Below, in pieces: positions 24,170-36,107 of a DNA stretch of 64,000 bases. A model generated the notes under the pieces. That model did not search any database and had not been told where the DNA came from. It saw only the letters and a program-made list of their open reading frames with translations. Origin of the DNA: Pseudofabraea citricarpa (lineage: Eukaryota > Ascomycota > Leotiomycetes > Helotiales > Dermateaceae); assembly GCA_029641185.1 (NCBI GenBank), contig JAPWGK010000028.1:248001-312000 (forward strand). Direction: 5' to 3'. Every line of letters starts with the position of its first letter. Position 1 is the stretch's first letter. Made by a program: the position numbers and the translations under genes.

Positions 24170-26400
24170 ATAGCTATAAGATAATTATACTAATACTAAT
24201 TAATAATAAGAGAGTACGATTTTTAATAATTATCTAATTTAGCTTTTTATAATTTATATAAAATTAAAGTCTTTTATTCTTTTTAGGGACGAATATAATT
24301 AAGACTCTTATTAGGCTAGTTAAGTATTAAATCTAACCTTAGATTATAATAATATTAAAATACTCTTATAATATCTTAAGTTCTAGTTCTAAAAGTATAT
24401 AAATAAGCTCTTATAATAGTTTCTTATCTTTTATTAGGTTAATCTTATATTTTATAAGGTAATATTATAAGAATATAAAAATAATCGTATTATTAAAAAT
24501 ATTATTATATTTATTATAAGCTAGGGGTATTATAAGTAGTTATACTTATATAAGCGCCTCGATTCTTTTATAATAAAATACTAGTATTATTATAAGGTAA
24601 CTTATAAGTATCTCTTATTATAAGAACTTAGTAAATTTTAAGATAATAATAATCTAAATAATACCTAGCTTCTAGTATAACTAAGTTCTCTTAGTCTAGT
24701 TAATTTATAGGTTTATTATAACTAACTATAAATATCCTAGAATAATATTAACTTTAGGAAAATTAAAGTTATAAGCTATAAAATATTACTAGTATATAAT
24801 CGTATTATCTTTATTATTAGTAATCCTAATATTAATCTTATAGCTATTATAAGTCTAAATTTCTTAATTATTAATAATAACTAGCTTTTTATCTTTATTA
24901 TTTATTAGTATTTATTTATACTTAATAATAAGATTTTATTATATATAATTTACCTTAGCCTTATTATTAATAAGAGCTTATTTTATCCTCTAGTTTTTAT
25001 TAGTATTAGTAATCTAGATAAAAATAATTAGTTTTTAGTATATTAGATATTATATTAAGCTTATATAAAATAATATTATATTACTCTTAGGGCTTAATCT
25101 TTTCCTTAGCCTAATTATTTTAGGTAATTAGGTTAGGTATAATCTTCTTAATCGTACTTATAATATCTTATTATTAAGTTTCTTTTTAGCTTTATATAAG
25201 CCTAGGCTAAATACTTAACCTTATTATAATTCTAGTAAATTCTTAAGTTAATACTAGTAATAAGCGTATTATTTATTTTATAAGCAAGTATTACCCTCTT
25301 ATTATTATTATTATACTAGTTACTTTATCTAGTATAATTTTAGTTAAATCGATTCTTATATAAGTTTCTATTAAAATAATTATAGCTAGGTAGTTTATTA
25401 TTAAACTACCTTAAAAAAAGTTTTTAGGTATTCTTAATTTAGGTTACTAATTATATAAGTCTAATATAAGTTTAAGGTATTTTATTATATATAATTATAC
25501 TTATTTTAAGTTCTAGTATTAACTTATTATAAAGTATATCCTTCTTATTATAATTATTAGTAATAATTAATTCTAATTCTAAATTATTAAGGTAACTAGT
25601 AAATTTATTAATAAATTACTTAGATTTCTACTAGGCCCGCTTATATTTATTAGTAATATTAAAAGTACGATTACTTTTATCTTATATAAAGTCGAATATT
25701 TATTTCTTAAAGCTTTCCTAGTTAAGTATTTTAATACTTATATATTAATCGAGTTATTTCTATTTTATTACTAGAGCTTTTATAAATACTATTATATAAT
25801 AACTAATTCGTATTATATTATTAATAAATCGGTTATTATTATTAATTTTAAATCGAAATTTTATAATACTTATAAAAAATTATATTTCCTAGAGACTCTT
25901 ACTTTTATAAGTAAAGAGATCTTAAAACTTAATTAATAATCTCTTATTATACTTTTATAAATATTTCTTTTCTTTCTTCTTATCTTTTATCTTATTAAGT
26001 ATTCTTTTATAAGTATTATCGCTTTAAGGTTAGATAAATACTAGTATCTCTCTTATTAGGAGACTTTTTCTCTTATTTATATTATTAAGTAACTTCTTAA
26101 GCTTAGTATCTAAGTATTATTACTTTTCTTCTAAATATTATAATTCTTTTATCCTCCTTTTTATAGCTTTCTTTTTCGCTTTAATTATAATAAAAGCCTT
26201 ACGCTTTCGTTTTATATTCGTCTTAGTAGTATTAATTTATTATATTAATTCTATAGTTTTTTTATTTTTATTATTACTAATAAATAAGATTAAAGTAAGG
26301 TTATTATTATTTTAGTTTTATTCCTTTTTCTTCTTATTACCTAGGTTAGTTAATTAAAAGTAAGTAATAGCTTAAGATTAGATAACTAAGTTATTAACTT
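24170..26400 (-). pseudogene. Truncated minus-strand gypsy: gag?, protease, start of RT
   Basis: On the - strand, reading from about 26.4 down to 24.2 kb, two gypsy landmarks can be seen through the stops. Near 24750-24720 is the end of a retropepsin-like domain (IILGYL, for the usual ILGYPWL). Near 24295-24190 is the start of reverse transcriptase: FVPKKNKRL, then INYKKLN and IIIKNRTLLLLI (usual FVPKKDGGLRxCVDYRxLN and T(I/V)KNRYPLPLI). Homology stops at an AT dinucleotide tract near 24170-24120, so the rest of RT, RNase H and integrase are absent. Upstream (25.0-26.4 kb) would be gag, not recognised. It runs opposite to the 13.4-16 kb copy. Confidence 0.65.
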
Positions 26401-28640
26401 TATTTTATAATATTATTTCGATTTCAAATTAATTTTATATTAAGTTTATATAATTATAATAAGTTATTCTCCTAAGAGATAAAAAGATAAAAAATATAAG
26501 AGTAATTATAAGTAGAATATTATAATATTATAATATAATTTATCTCTAAGAAGAGAAAAAAAATTTACTCTTAAAATATATATATAAGCTAGACGTAACC
26601 TAATTACTAGGTGATATTATAATAATAACACGTATACTAGCTAACTAATTAGTTAGGTAATAAAACTACTATTATACTAGGAATACTTATATAATCTAAT
26701 AAATAATTAACTTTTATAAATACTTATATAATCTAATAAAAAAAAAGAAGAAGAAAAAATATAAGGTTTAAATCTTATATATTTCTCTTTTATTTAGTTT
26801 ACTTAACTTATTTACTTTTTTATTTAACTTATTTATTTCCTAATCTTTTAGTTATTAAGCTTTTATCTTACTAGTAATAATTTAATATAAGATTTTAGTA
26901 ATCTTTTATTATAACTAAAAATTCTATTAGATATAATACTTAATATTATTATTTATTAAAATAAGCTTAGTTATAAATATTTTTTTAGTTTAATCGCTCT
27001 AAAATATATATCCGAAGGTTTATTTATATTTATTAAACGTTTATAATAACTCGAATATAATAATATAATTTATTATTTAAATATTATAGCTTATACTAAT
27101 AAGATTAATATTAGTAATTAAGATTTTTATAATTATTATAATAAGTTTTTTAAAAGTATTATTAAACTCTTATAAATTAAAGGAACAAATAATTCTTATA
27201 TAAGTATTATTACTTAATTAAGAACTTAGGGTTATTATCCTAAGATCTAGAAATAACTAGAGAATTACTTAATTATTATATAATATATTAGCTATTATAT
27301 CTAATTATAACTTAAAATAATAACTTATTAATTATATAATTATAATACTTATAAGTAAAATATAAGTAATTAATATCTTTATATTAGGATTTCTACTTAT
27401 TATCCTTTAAATAAGTCTTATAAGTCTTTTTATTTTATAACTATTAACTAGTAAGCCTTATAAGAGACGATCGTACTAGGTATTATTAATAATATCTTAG
27501 CTAATAATAATATATAAATCGTATATTATAACTAGCTTATTATTTAGATTAAGATTATTACTTGGTTTATATTAGCTAATAATAAAAAAGGTTATATAAG
27601 TAAGAAAGCTTATATAATAATATATATAATAAAATAATATAGATTTATTAAGACTTTTAATACTTTAAATTAGTTATAAGCTTTTTCTTCTAGTATATAT
27701 TTATCTTATTATAATTATATTATATATTATATTTACTTCTTTTTATATAATATTAATAAAATCCTAGATCGGTTATATATACGTGCGATCGGTTATTATT
27801 ATAATATTATTAATATATAAGAATAATAATTTAATAAGTTACTTATTAAACTATAAATTAATAGATTATTAACTTAATATAATTAGACTAAAAGTTATAA
27901 AAAGCTTAAGAGAATATAATACTTTATATATATTTAGCTAGTTTTTTATTCTCTAGTTACGCGATTTATTTTTCTTAAGAATTACTTAGTATAATATATT
28001 TAAAGTTTAAATACTCTCTAATATATTATATTAAAAGGATTTAATAATATTATTAGTCTTATAATTTTAACTTTTTCTCTTAAGTACTTTTATTATTAAA
28101 AGAAGATTATTAACTCTTCTAATAATAAGTATTATAAAAAGAAGAATAAATAATAAAAGCTCTAAAATATTTTTATTAAAATACGAGTATTTTATTTATA
28201 AGAGGAAATATTAATATAAAATAATATTTAGGTTTCGGATTTTATAGAATTTATCCTAAAATATAATTAACTAAGAATATATTTTATAATTTATAATACG
28301 AATAAAATTATTTTCTTTTATTTTATTAGATAAAGTTTTATTTAATATATTAATAAATATAAATCTATAATAATTATATTTTTTCTTATTAGTCTTATTA
28401 TTAGCTAAATATTTCCTAGGGTAACACGAGTATTAAGAATCTTTTAGCTACTTATAATACTTAATATATAACTCTAAATACTTATAAATATCTTTTTTAG
28501 TAACTTTTAAGTTTTTTAAGTCTTAGAATATTAATATAAACTCTTGTTTCTATTATAAAATAAGCTTTAGAAGTATAATTATAAGAACGTAAGTACTTAA
28601 CTGAAAATCGTGTAAAAAATCGAATATAAAAGTTATATAA
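26401..28640. mobile_element. Unassigned RIP-degraded repeat DNA
   Basis: AT-rich with a few surviving CA/TG dinucleotides (for example AACACGTAT near 26628 and CTTGTTTCT near 28543). No domain is recognisable. Confidence 0.4.
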
Positions 28641-28785
28641 TAGGTCACGTGACCTGTCACGTGACGTCAATAGCGTCAGCCCTTTTGGTCTGGTACTATA
28701 AACAGGGACTAACCCTTGTTATGCGGCTAACGTTAGTAACGTGCTACTAACACCAAGCGCACGCACGTGACGCCTCCAAATTTTT
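28641..28785. repeat. Unmutated islet with E-box/CRE and TATA motifs
   Basis: About 145 bases of normal G+C. It holds the palindrome GGTCACGTGACC at 28643-28654, then TGTCACGTGACGTCA at 28655-28669, TATAAA at 28697-28702 and a closing CACGTGAC near 28764-28771. The TG-initial 15-mer followed by a TATA box resembles the U3 promoter of an LTR, though no second intact copy is seen here. It shares GTCACGTGACGTCA with 8120-8133. Survival of so many CpA and CpG sites suggests it was never recognised as duplicated. Confidence 0.6.
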
Positions 28786-29345
28786 ATAGATATAATAATA
28801 AGAATTTTTTATTATAAATTAAATATATAATTATACTTTTTAATTTTATAAGAAAGACAAATATACTTTATTAGTTATTAATAAAATATAAGAAAGTAAT
28901 ACGAAATATATTAGCTATTAAGTTATATAAGATAGCTTATAAGTTTAATATTATTAAAATAATTAAATTAATTATTAAGAATATACTTTTTATTATTATA
29001 TTATTATTTATTTATATAAATTTAAAGTTATTATTTAATTATTTTATTCGACTAAGAATTATATAAGAAAAACGTCTTATAATTAATATAATATACCTTT
29101 ACTAGGTATACGAATATAAAGAGATTATAAAGATTAAGTAGATTAAGAATAATATTAACTTAGTAAATATTATAATAAAAGATAAGAGTTATAATATACT
29201 TATATAACTAATATTAACTAATAAAATCGATTTATATTTAATAAAATAAGTAAAAAGAATATAAAAATAAAAGAATAAAAAAATTAAGAATATATTATAA
29301 GATATTAAATAAAATAAAATTAAGTTATTTTCTAAGTAACTCTAG
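28786..29345. mobile_element. Internal end of the outer element next to the right LTR
   Basis: AT-rich, mutated. This should be part of the original outer LTR element because it touches the right LTR. No polypurine tract or primer-binding site can be read next to the LTR, so orientation stays open. Confidence 0.45.
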
Positions 29346-29587
29346 TATTATAATATATATTATATGTAAGTAATATATACTTCGAAATATAATTACTTTA
29401 GAGGCTAATAATACTTTTATTAACCCGACCGAATAAGTTAACTTCTTAACTTTATTACTTATACGATTAATATATTAGTAGTCTTCCTTTTATAATCCTT
29501 ATAATTAAACAATTATCTTACTATAATTATTACAAGTTACTATAGTAAATCACTATATTAACCTTATAATATTAGAGGATACTAATA
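29346..29587 (+). repeat. Right LTR of the island, fully mutated copy
   Basis: Gapless partner of 3488-3729. In its first 86 bases almost every CpG and most CpA/TpG of the left copy are TpA here. Normal-composition DNA resumes at the first base after it, so mutation did not spread into the right flank. Confidence 0.88.
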
Positions 29588-29592
29588 CTTTC
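29588..29592 (+). repeat. Target-site duplication, right copy (CTTTC)
   Basis: Identical to 3483-3487 and directly adjacent to the right LTR. Confidence 0.7.
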
Positions 29593-30986
29593 CTTCCTTT
29601 CTTCCCTTTTTTTTTCTTTTGGTTGTCGTTTCGTCGTTGGGTACCCACGTGATCCCCCACTCCACTCCACCCCCACCCCTCTCTCCTCTCCTCTCCTCTC
29701 CTCTCCTCTCCTCCCCTTCACCGACCGAACAGGAAAAAGCATCCTCCCAAAAAGGAGCGAATCCTCTCTCGTGTGATATGATACGAACGCGAGATAAGGA
29801 AAGGAAGGGAAAACACGAGGAGAGGAATAGAAAAGAAAAAAAAAGTTCGATAAAGTCAATGCTAACCCCCCTCGCTTGTGTCGTGATATTATCATCACGT
29901 AAAATAAGAGAAGAGAAAGGAGAGGAGAGGGAAAAGGGGGTCTGGTATTATATGCATATACCAGATAAGATATCACGAGCAGAAGGAGATGAAAGGTTTT
30001 ATTTTTATATTTTGGTATCTTCTTTGGATTTGCTTTTTTTCCCTTCCCCTTTTCCTAAAAGGGGATACTTTTGTTATGGTTGGTTGGGTATTCTACCTCT
30101 TCCTTATCCTCGTCCTTGGTTCTGTTCTCGTCCTCGTGATCTCGTATCATACAAAAGAATCGTACATCCATCCATTCGTCGTCCATCATCTCTCTAAACA
30201 GGAAAGAAAGAAAAGAAGAAAAAAAAACAAGGCGGGTCCGCTGAATCGCTGATTCATTCAATTCACTCATTCTCATTCGCCTTTCTAAAATTACAAGCCC
30301 CTGCAGCACCCTCTCACGACCCATGTGCGCAAGCGACACCGAAACACATACTACCAAAAGATGATCTCGTCCTCCTTTTTTTTGCTGGTTTTCTGGTTTT
30401 CTGGTTTTTCGGCTTCGGGTCTTGGCTCAGGTGTTCTAGACCAGTGACCCAAGATCCCAAGATCCCCCAAGATTCCCCCCACACATGTCTTGTGACGTCA
30501 ATGAAGCCGCCGGATGGCTTCTGGCCGACCGGCGTGCGTGAGTGGACTCGCTAGATGTTGCCCTGCAGGCTAATATAGCAGCAGACGCGCCTGCACATGC
30601 ACATGCACGTCGTAGTCAATTTAGTTGGTCCTGATGGCGTAGGTTGTCGTGAGGTGCCTGTCATCCTGCTTTTCCACCTTCCCACCTTCCCATCGTCACT
30701 GCCATCGTCACTGTCACACCCCAGTAGTGATGGATGGACGAGTTAGGTAGGTATGTCAACGTCGTTGCTTTTTTTGGCGCTCGTTTTTTTGGTGGGTGTT
30801 GAGATGTTCTGGGGGTTTGTGAGTCGGATCGTGTTGTAACAGTTTTTGGAGATTTCGAGCCGTATGAGATGTTTTTTTTTTTTTTGTGTTTCTTTTTTGG
30901 CGGGGTCATCCATCATCTTTCGTCCTGCTCTCTTCGTAGAATTGTTGATTTGTTGATTGTTGGTCGTCGGTTGCTTTATCTCTCAT
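29593..30986. other. Intergenic, CT-rich, no gene seen
   Basis: Continuation of the CT tract that was the insertion target, then (CTCTC)n at 29681-29720, A-rich purine stretches and T-runs. TGACGTCA (CRE-type) is at about 30493. The overlapping frames of 80-190 codons are low complexity (Ser/Pro/Leu or Lys/Arg/Glu) and change character between strands. The right end should include the 3' UTR of the minus-strand CxxC gene. Confidence 0.55.
29681..29720. repeat. (CTCTC)n microsatellite
   Basis: Eight CTCTC units 90 bases after the right edge of the transposon island. Confidence 0.9.
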
Positions 30987-31262
30987 TCAGCCCCTCGAGA
31001 AGCCGACCATCTTCGCACACCTCTCGCAGTAATACAAGTTGTGACCGAATCGCACCATGCCGCTGGCGCTGGCATCGTTCTCGCTCACGCGTCCCGTCGA
31101 GATGGTCTCGACGCACTTCGCGCACCGCGAGCAGCGGAGCACCTCGACGGCCGGGCTGCCTCTTGCTGGACGTTGGGCATCGAGCGAGTGTCGGATAGAC
31201 GAGGCAGCCGACGAGCTGGACGAGTCGGACGAGGAGCGGGAGTAGCTGTTGTAGGAAGACAT
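30987..31262 (-). CDS. Small CxxC...CxxC protein, probable zinc ribbon
   Basis: One exon, 91 residues. Residues 1-25 are almost all Ser, Tyr and Arg, likely disordered. Residues 44-50 read CSRCAKC and residues 79-83 CERCA, giving two CxxC pairs spaced as in a small zinc ribbon, with a short GMVRFGHNLYYC stretch before the second pair. Small fungal proteins with this CxRC...YYCxRCA pattern are common and mostly unnamed; I recall no assigned function. The start is the first ATG after an upstream stop and has a CAATC-ATG context. It is the nearest gene to the right of the transposon island, and the island lies downstream of it. Confidence 0.75.
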   Translation of the reverse strand: MSSYNSYSRSSSDSSSSSAASSIRHSLDAQRPARGSPAVEVLRCSRCAKCVETISTGRVSENDASASGMVRFGHNLYYCERCAKMVGFSRG

Positions 31263-32833
31263 GATTGATGTTCTGTACTGGAGGAAGTGGGAGTGAACAA
31301 GTCGAGTCGGAATAGAGTTGGAAAAATCCAGGGTCCACGGAGGCTTGCTCTGGATATATGTAGTTTATCTGCAGGTAGCCGATAGATTGGACTGGTTGTT
31401 TATAGTTGAGCGAGGGAGGGGCAGGCCAGGAATTAGATTGCGCGACGAGAAAAGTTTACTGCCATACAAAGCTGGTGAAACCTTGACAGGACCCTCGGGA
31501 GGTGGTGGCTGCAGGATGAGGTAGTTGGGTTGGCGGGAGGGAGGGAAGGAAGCAAGTGGGAGATTCAAGGCGATGCGAATTTGACCCGTCTTGGTCCAGT
31601 CATGCAGCCTCTCTCCTGTTTCTGAGCTTCGAGACCAGTTTAGCGATCGAGATTGCGATCTCCTCAGAAAATCCCGATCTTACGACGACACGTCGCGGCT
31701 GATCCCTTCCAGATGGGAAGCGACGAGGGACAGGGGGGGACGAGTGACAGGCGAGGAGAAGAGAGATCAAGCGGTGGAGTCACGAGTAGACTGTTCGAGA
31801 TTCTCTGCGACAGATACACCGCCGGGAAAAGAAGGGAAGCTGGAATGCAGATGATGGAGGTGAGGGAGGTGATGATGGAAGGGCGTATTAGTAGAGAGAC
31901 GCCAAGTGGCAAAGGTGTAGTGTACTTGTAGTGCGAGGTGAACGTGAAGATGAAGAGCGGTAATAGGGTTCCGGAGCCTTTTCTCCAGACGTGTATAGTA
32001 AAGCGAGGGGGAGACACGGGCTTGTTATATCTTCAGCGAGACGAGAGATGAGAGATGAGAGATGAGATGGGTTGGGTTGGGCGGCATGGCTGAGTTGACT
32101 TCGTCCCTCACACAACACCCAAAGCCGCGTACCCCTTATGGCTATGCTCTATCTGCACCCCAAGACCACCGTGATAGGTTGGTGCCCAAAGATCGATGCA
32201 TCTAAGCTTTTGCGCACCCGTGAGCCCTTGCCCGCAACTCAGATCGCTCTCTCTTCACGGCGATGGCTGGCGACTTCCTACAGGGTTGTGCAGCGTCAAG
32301 ACGGGTCCATCGGCTGCAAAGTTGCGAGTTACAGCAACAAGACCCGAACAAGACACTTACAGTCTTACACGACTACTGAGCGAGATGCCTAAACCACGCC
32401 AACCTCGCCAACCCAAACATCTGATTCCGGTCGTCTCGGCACCGCGTCCAGCTGATGGTTTTCTGCTCTGCTCTGCACTGTGGAGGGAGTGGATACAGTC
32501 TTTAGGCCTCATCATCCACCACCCACCACCTTCTTCTACCTTCCAAGAGCCCAACATGTCCCAAGCCTCTTGAAGACTTGACCCCGCTATCGAAAAACTC
32601 TTGACTCCCAGTCTCGTCAGGCCATCAGATAAATTACCTACACTCAAGTACAGTAACCACAGTAACATGCATGCATTGGCACGTACGATATACGGTTACC
32701 ATGGCTATTAACAGAGTTCTGCCCAAACACTGGATAAACCGGCAGAGTCCAGTGGGTGCATCGGCTCTGCTGCACTGCATTGTACTGTATGTACACTGTA
32801 GGCAACAACCGCTGAAGAGGGCCTTACCTATTG

Positions 32834-32857
32834 CACACACACACACACACACACACA
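32834..32857. repeat. (CA)12 microsatellite
   Basis: Twelve uninterrupted CA units. The intact CA repeat contrasts with the CA-free transposon block 3 kb away. Confidence 0.95.
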
Positions 32858-35800
32858 TACATGCACATGCAACACCGAAGCAGCAAAGCCGAAGTCCGTT
32901 TGCGAAACAACAATCCGCAAGCGTTTCCGAGGACCCCGAGGTATGCTGTTGCCGTCCTAACCATCTTTGCCAATCATCGTGAGGAGTCATCACGAGAAGC
33001 CAGTGTTACGGAAGTGCGATGTGCATCTGCAAAAAAAGAATCACTCTCTCCCTCTTCATAATAGCATAACTCGGTATGGTTCTTCACGGACCCGACCAAG
33101 TTCGTTTCTCCTGCCAGCCCTCACGGTTCAGCATAAAGCCATTGTCTGTCCTCGGACCATCATCTGAAGCTCCCTCCCGCACAAGTCTGCTGTTGAACAA
33201 ACGGCCGGCACCAGTTGAGCGGTAGCGAGAGCGAGAGGGTGTGGTTGTAGGCGGCGTAGAGCTACGGTAGGCGTCAGGATCTCCCTCTAGCCCAGCCACC
33301 GATCAGTTGGTGAAGCGTCAGCTGCTTGCGAGGCATAACCTCCAGTACAGATTGTCAAACGTCAAGTCGTCATGCTCGCGTTCCGCATATATTCGACGGG
33401 CTTCCATGTGGAAACTTCGTCGCCGTCAATGCAAGGTCTCATGGCATTGTGGTCACCCGCCATGGAATTTTGCCTTTTGTGGTGATGCAGAAAAGACATT
33501 CCCATCCCCATCTCGATCTCGATCTTGAATCTGGCTGTGATCTGAGTGGTTGCTTACCACGTTGGTGCAATCAATGGTAAATCACCTGACCAACCACCAG
33601 CGAGCGAGGCGACAGATGGAAAGTTGAAGCTCTTGACAACGACAACATTTTAAGATCCAAAGAAAAAAACTGCTGGTGTCTAGCAGACTACGGATATTCC
33701 CGTGCTCAACACACATTCTCATCATCAGTACCGTGCAGTATCTTGAATCGAGTCAGTCATGTACAAGTATACACAGTCAGAGTATCCCAATTTTAACCCC
33801 GCCAAGCCCAAGTCCAAGGCCAAAAGCCATTGAAACAGAAGACGAACCTTTCTTTCTTTCCTTCTTCTTACTTTTAACAAAAAGTCCGAACCCAGCAACA
33901 AAAACAACCTTCTTCTCCCGTTTCGCCCACTGACAGCAGGCAAACTCTCGTCCTCTTGTCGTCGTCTCTCGAATCTCGATACGACCAAGGCCACGGCCCT
34001 CCCGCGGCGCACCAGCCAACTACCGAAAAACTCAATCGGCGATCGGCTTTGCTTGAGAAGTCGCTCGATACGCAAGACTCGATGCAGAGGAGAGAGAGGG
34101 GAAAAGAGATATACTGACTTGGCATGCCATGCTGCTGCCTTTTGGATCGACGCACCGAGTCTCGAAAACACCAAGTCGACTATTTTATTTTTGTTTTTGT
34201 CTTTACGAGATGGGTATCTTAACCACCCGGAGAGAAAGGATTAGACTTAGACTTTGATATCAAGAAGGTTCCTCGTATTTTGTGCTGTGCTGTAATTTAC
34301 GTCGGTCGGAAGAGTGACTTGTCAACCAACCAGCCTTTTCTTTCCTTCTTTCTTCCTTCTTCTCTTAGAGACTTGGACCCTTCAACACACTTTAACCTTA
34401 CTTTACTTTACTATTCCGTCCAGCGCACAATCAGTCACTAATCTCCCAGCGCCACCGGAATTACGGTATACAGATAGACTCTCGCATGACCGGCTCCCGA
34501 ACTCTTAGAGTTTTCCGTACTTCGGTCTTTGTAAGTTTGTAGCTTGGTCCTCGCCCGCTCGTCTACCTTTCTTCTTCTTTGCTTTTGCCTTTTTTACCTT
34601 TGGACCTTTTTACCTCCCTCCCGTCCCTTGCGCGTTACAGCAGATCGGTCGATCGACTGTTCGTTCGTTTTTTTTCTTCTTTTCTCTTTTGGCTTTGCTT
34701 TGTCGTGTCGTGTCAAAACGTGTGGGTTTGTTCTTGTTTCTTTGGTCTCTCTTCGTTTGGCACCTGGCTTTAGGGAGGGAGTTGCATCTACTTTTTGTTT
34801 ATTTCTTCTTCTTTTTCTGAGGGGGAGGCTACATTATGTCGTTTAGATGGCTCGAGTTCAGAGAGTGTGTTTCTTCTTCTTCTTTTCGTCTCCTAGTTGT
34901 TTTACTGTGGAAGTACGGAGACAAGGACCCAAGGTGTTAGATGTCAGGGGTTGGGAGATGAAGGGAGGTTGAGAGGGTGCTTCCCTCCTTTTCAGGAAAC
35001 CCTTTTGAGATTTGTGCGTACGCACGTGCGAGCTCGATGAGAGAAGGAAGGAAGGAAGACAGGAAAGGAGCGAAGATCTATCTACGTCGTGCTGTAGCTT
35101 CCAGTAGGCCTTTTATTTTTCCTCTTCTGAGAATCCCTCGTTTTCTTTGCTCTCTCCTTCTCCTCTACACAACTCCAGGAAAGCTTCGGGTTTGTTATTG
35201 CTATTTGTTGTGAGATTTAGGTCTTGGTCATTGTTATACGGGCTAAGCTGGGGGTTTTCGTCGTGGTGCTTGTTTTTACTTTTATGCGTTGGCCTTCCTG
35301 TCTTTTTTTCCTTTCTTTTGCCTCTTTCTATTTTTGGCTTCTTGCAAATCAACGAATCTTCACCAGGTGACTGGAGTGTTGATATTCTTGTACCCGCTGC
35401 GAAGAAACGGCTCACGCGTATCACAAAGTAGCTACACTTCTTAGTTCGCGCTTCTGGGCCGTCTCTCAATCTGTAGCCGTGTCAGAGTAGTGAGGCTGCC
35501 GCTATAAGGAACGATCCGTACGTGTTTATCCGTGAGTGAGCGAGTAAATTCTTTCTCTTTTCCTTTTCCTTCCTCTTTTCCTTTATTCTGAGTTGCTGGC
35601 CTTTTTTTATATCTTATTTCAAAGAAGAAAATTCACCGCCAAGATATCTTCTCGCTCGAAAGCGTACCTTCATCAATCTTCAGCCATCTTCATTTTCTCA
35701 TTCGTCCTTTTCTTAATATTCGGGAGTCATGATCGTATGTCGAGAGAAGAAGTTGATGAGCGCAGAGGTGAAGAAGTGACGTTCCTCTCTCTGTGTGCTT

Positions 35801-36086
35801 CGCTTCTGCCCTTAACCTTAAAAGTGTGTTGGCAAAAGTACTTGGTATTGGATCAGATTACGCGTGTTTTGATTCTGCTGCTGCTACTTAGTAGCGCCAT
35901 GAAAGATGAGGTGGGATGTATGAATAGCGCAGATAAGGTGAGGAACTTGGGATGTAATTATAATGAAATTGGCTTCTTTTATCTTCTACTCCCCTTTTGT
36001 AGTACAGAGGTAGACTTTTTGTTGTTTGACTTTGGGTGGCGCCGCAGAGTAAGGGATGGCTTTCTTGTTATGGATGGTTCTGCTGT

Positions 36087-36107
36087 GAGAGAGAGAGAGA
36101 GAGAGAG
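36087..36107. repeat. (GA)n microsatellite
   Basis: About ten uninterrupted GA units. Confidence 0.95.

Larger units (their letters stand above)
3488..29587. mobile_element. 26.1-kb RIP-degraded LTR element with nested insertions
   Basis: This whole AT-rich island fits one LTR-retrotransposon insertion. It begins with TGTTG and ends TACTAATA (from TAACA by C>T). It carries 242-bp direct repeats at both ends and is flanked by CTTTC on both sides. Joining the flanks gives one continuous CT-rich tract, as expected for the empty site. The inside has very low G+C, almost no CpA or TpG, frequent TAA/TAG and no long reading frame, which is the pattern of repeat-induced point mutation. At 26 kb it is too long for one element, so later insertions are nested inside; a + strand gypsy pol and a - strand gypsy protease/RT are recognisable. 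The strand of the outer element is unclear because neither primer-binding site nor polypurine tract survives. Confidence 0.85.

Noticed and set aside
3488..29587. Centromere or mitochondrial DNA insertion as cause of the AT-rich block
   Set aside because: Exact LTR borders, a target-site duplication and gypsy remains explain it; no mitochondrial gene is recognisable, and the all-transition LTR differences point to RIP.
29572..30197. Overlapping frames of 134 and 192 codons at the right edge of the island
   Set aside because: They translate CT/GA microsatellites and the mutated LTR end (Ser/Pro/Leu or Lys/Glu/Arg runs), so they are low-complexity artefacts.
33725..34174. 149-codon minus-strand frame rich in Arg/Leu
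   Set aside because: Composition follows the CT-rich strand, it overlaps two other minus-strand frames of similar character, and no family or splice sites support it.
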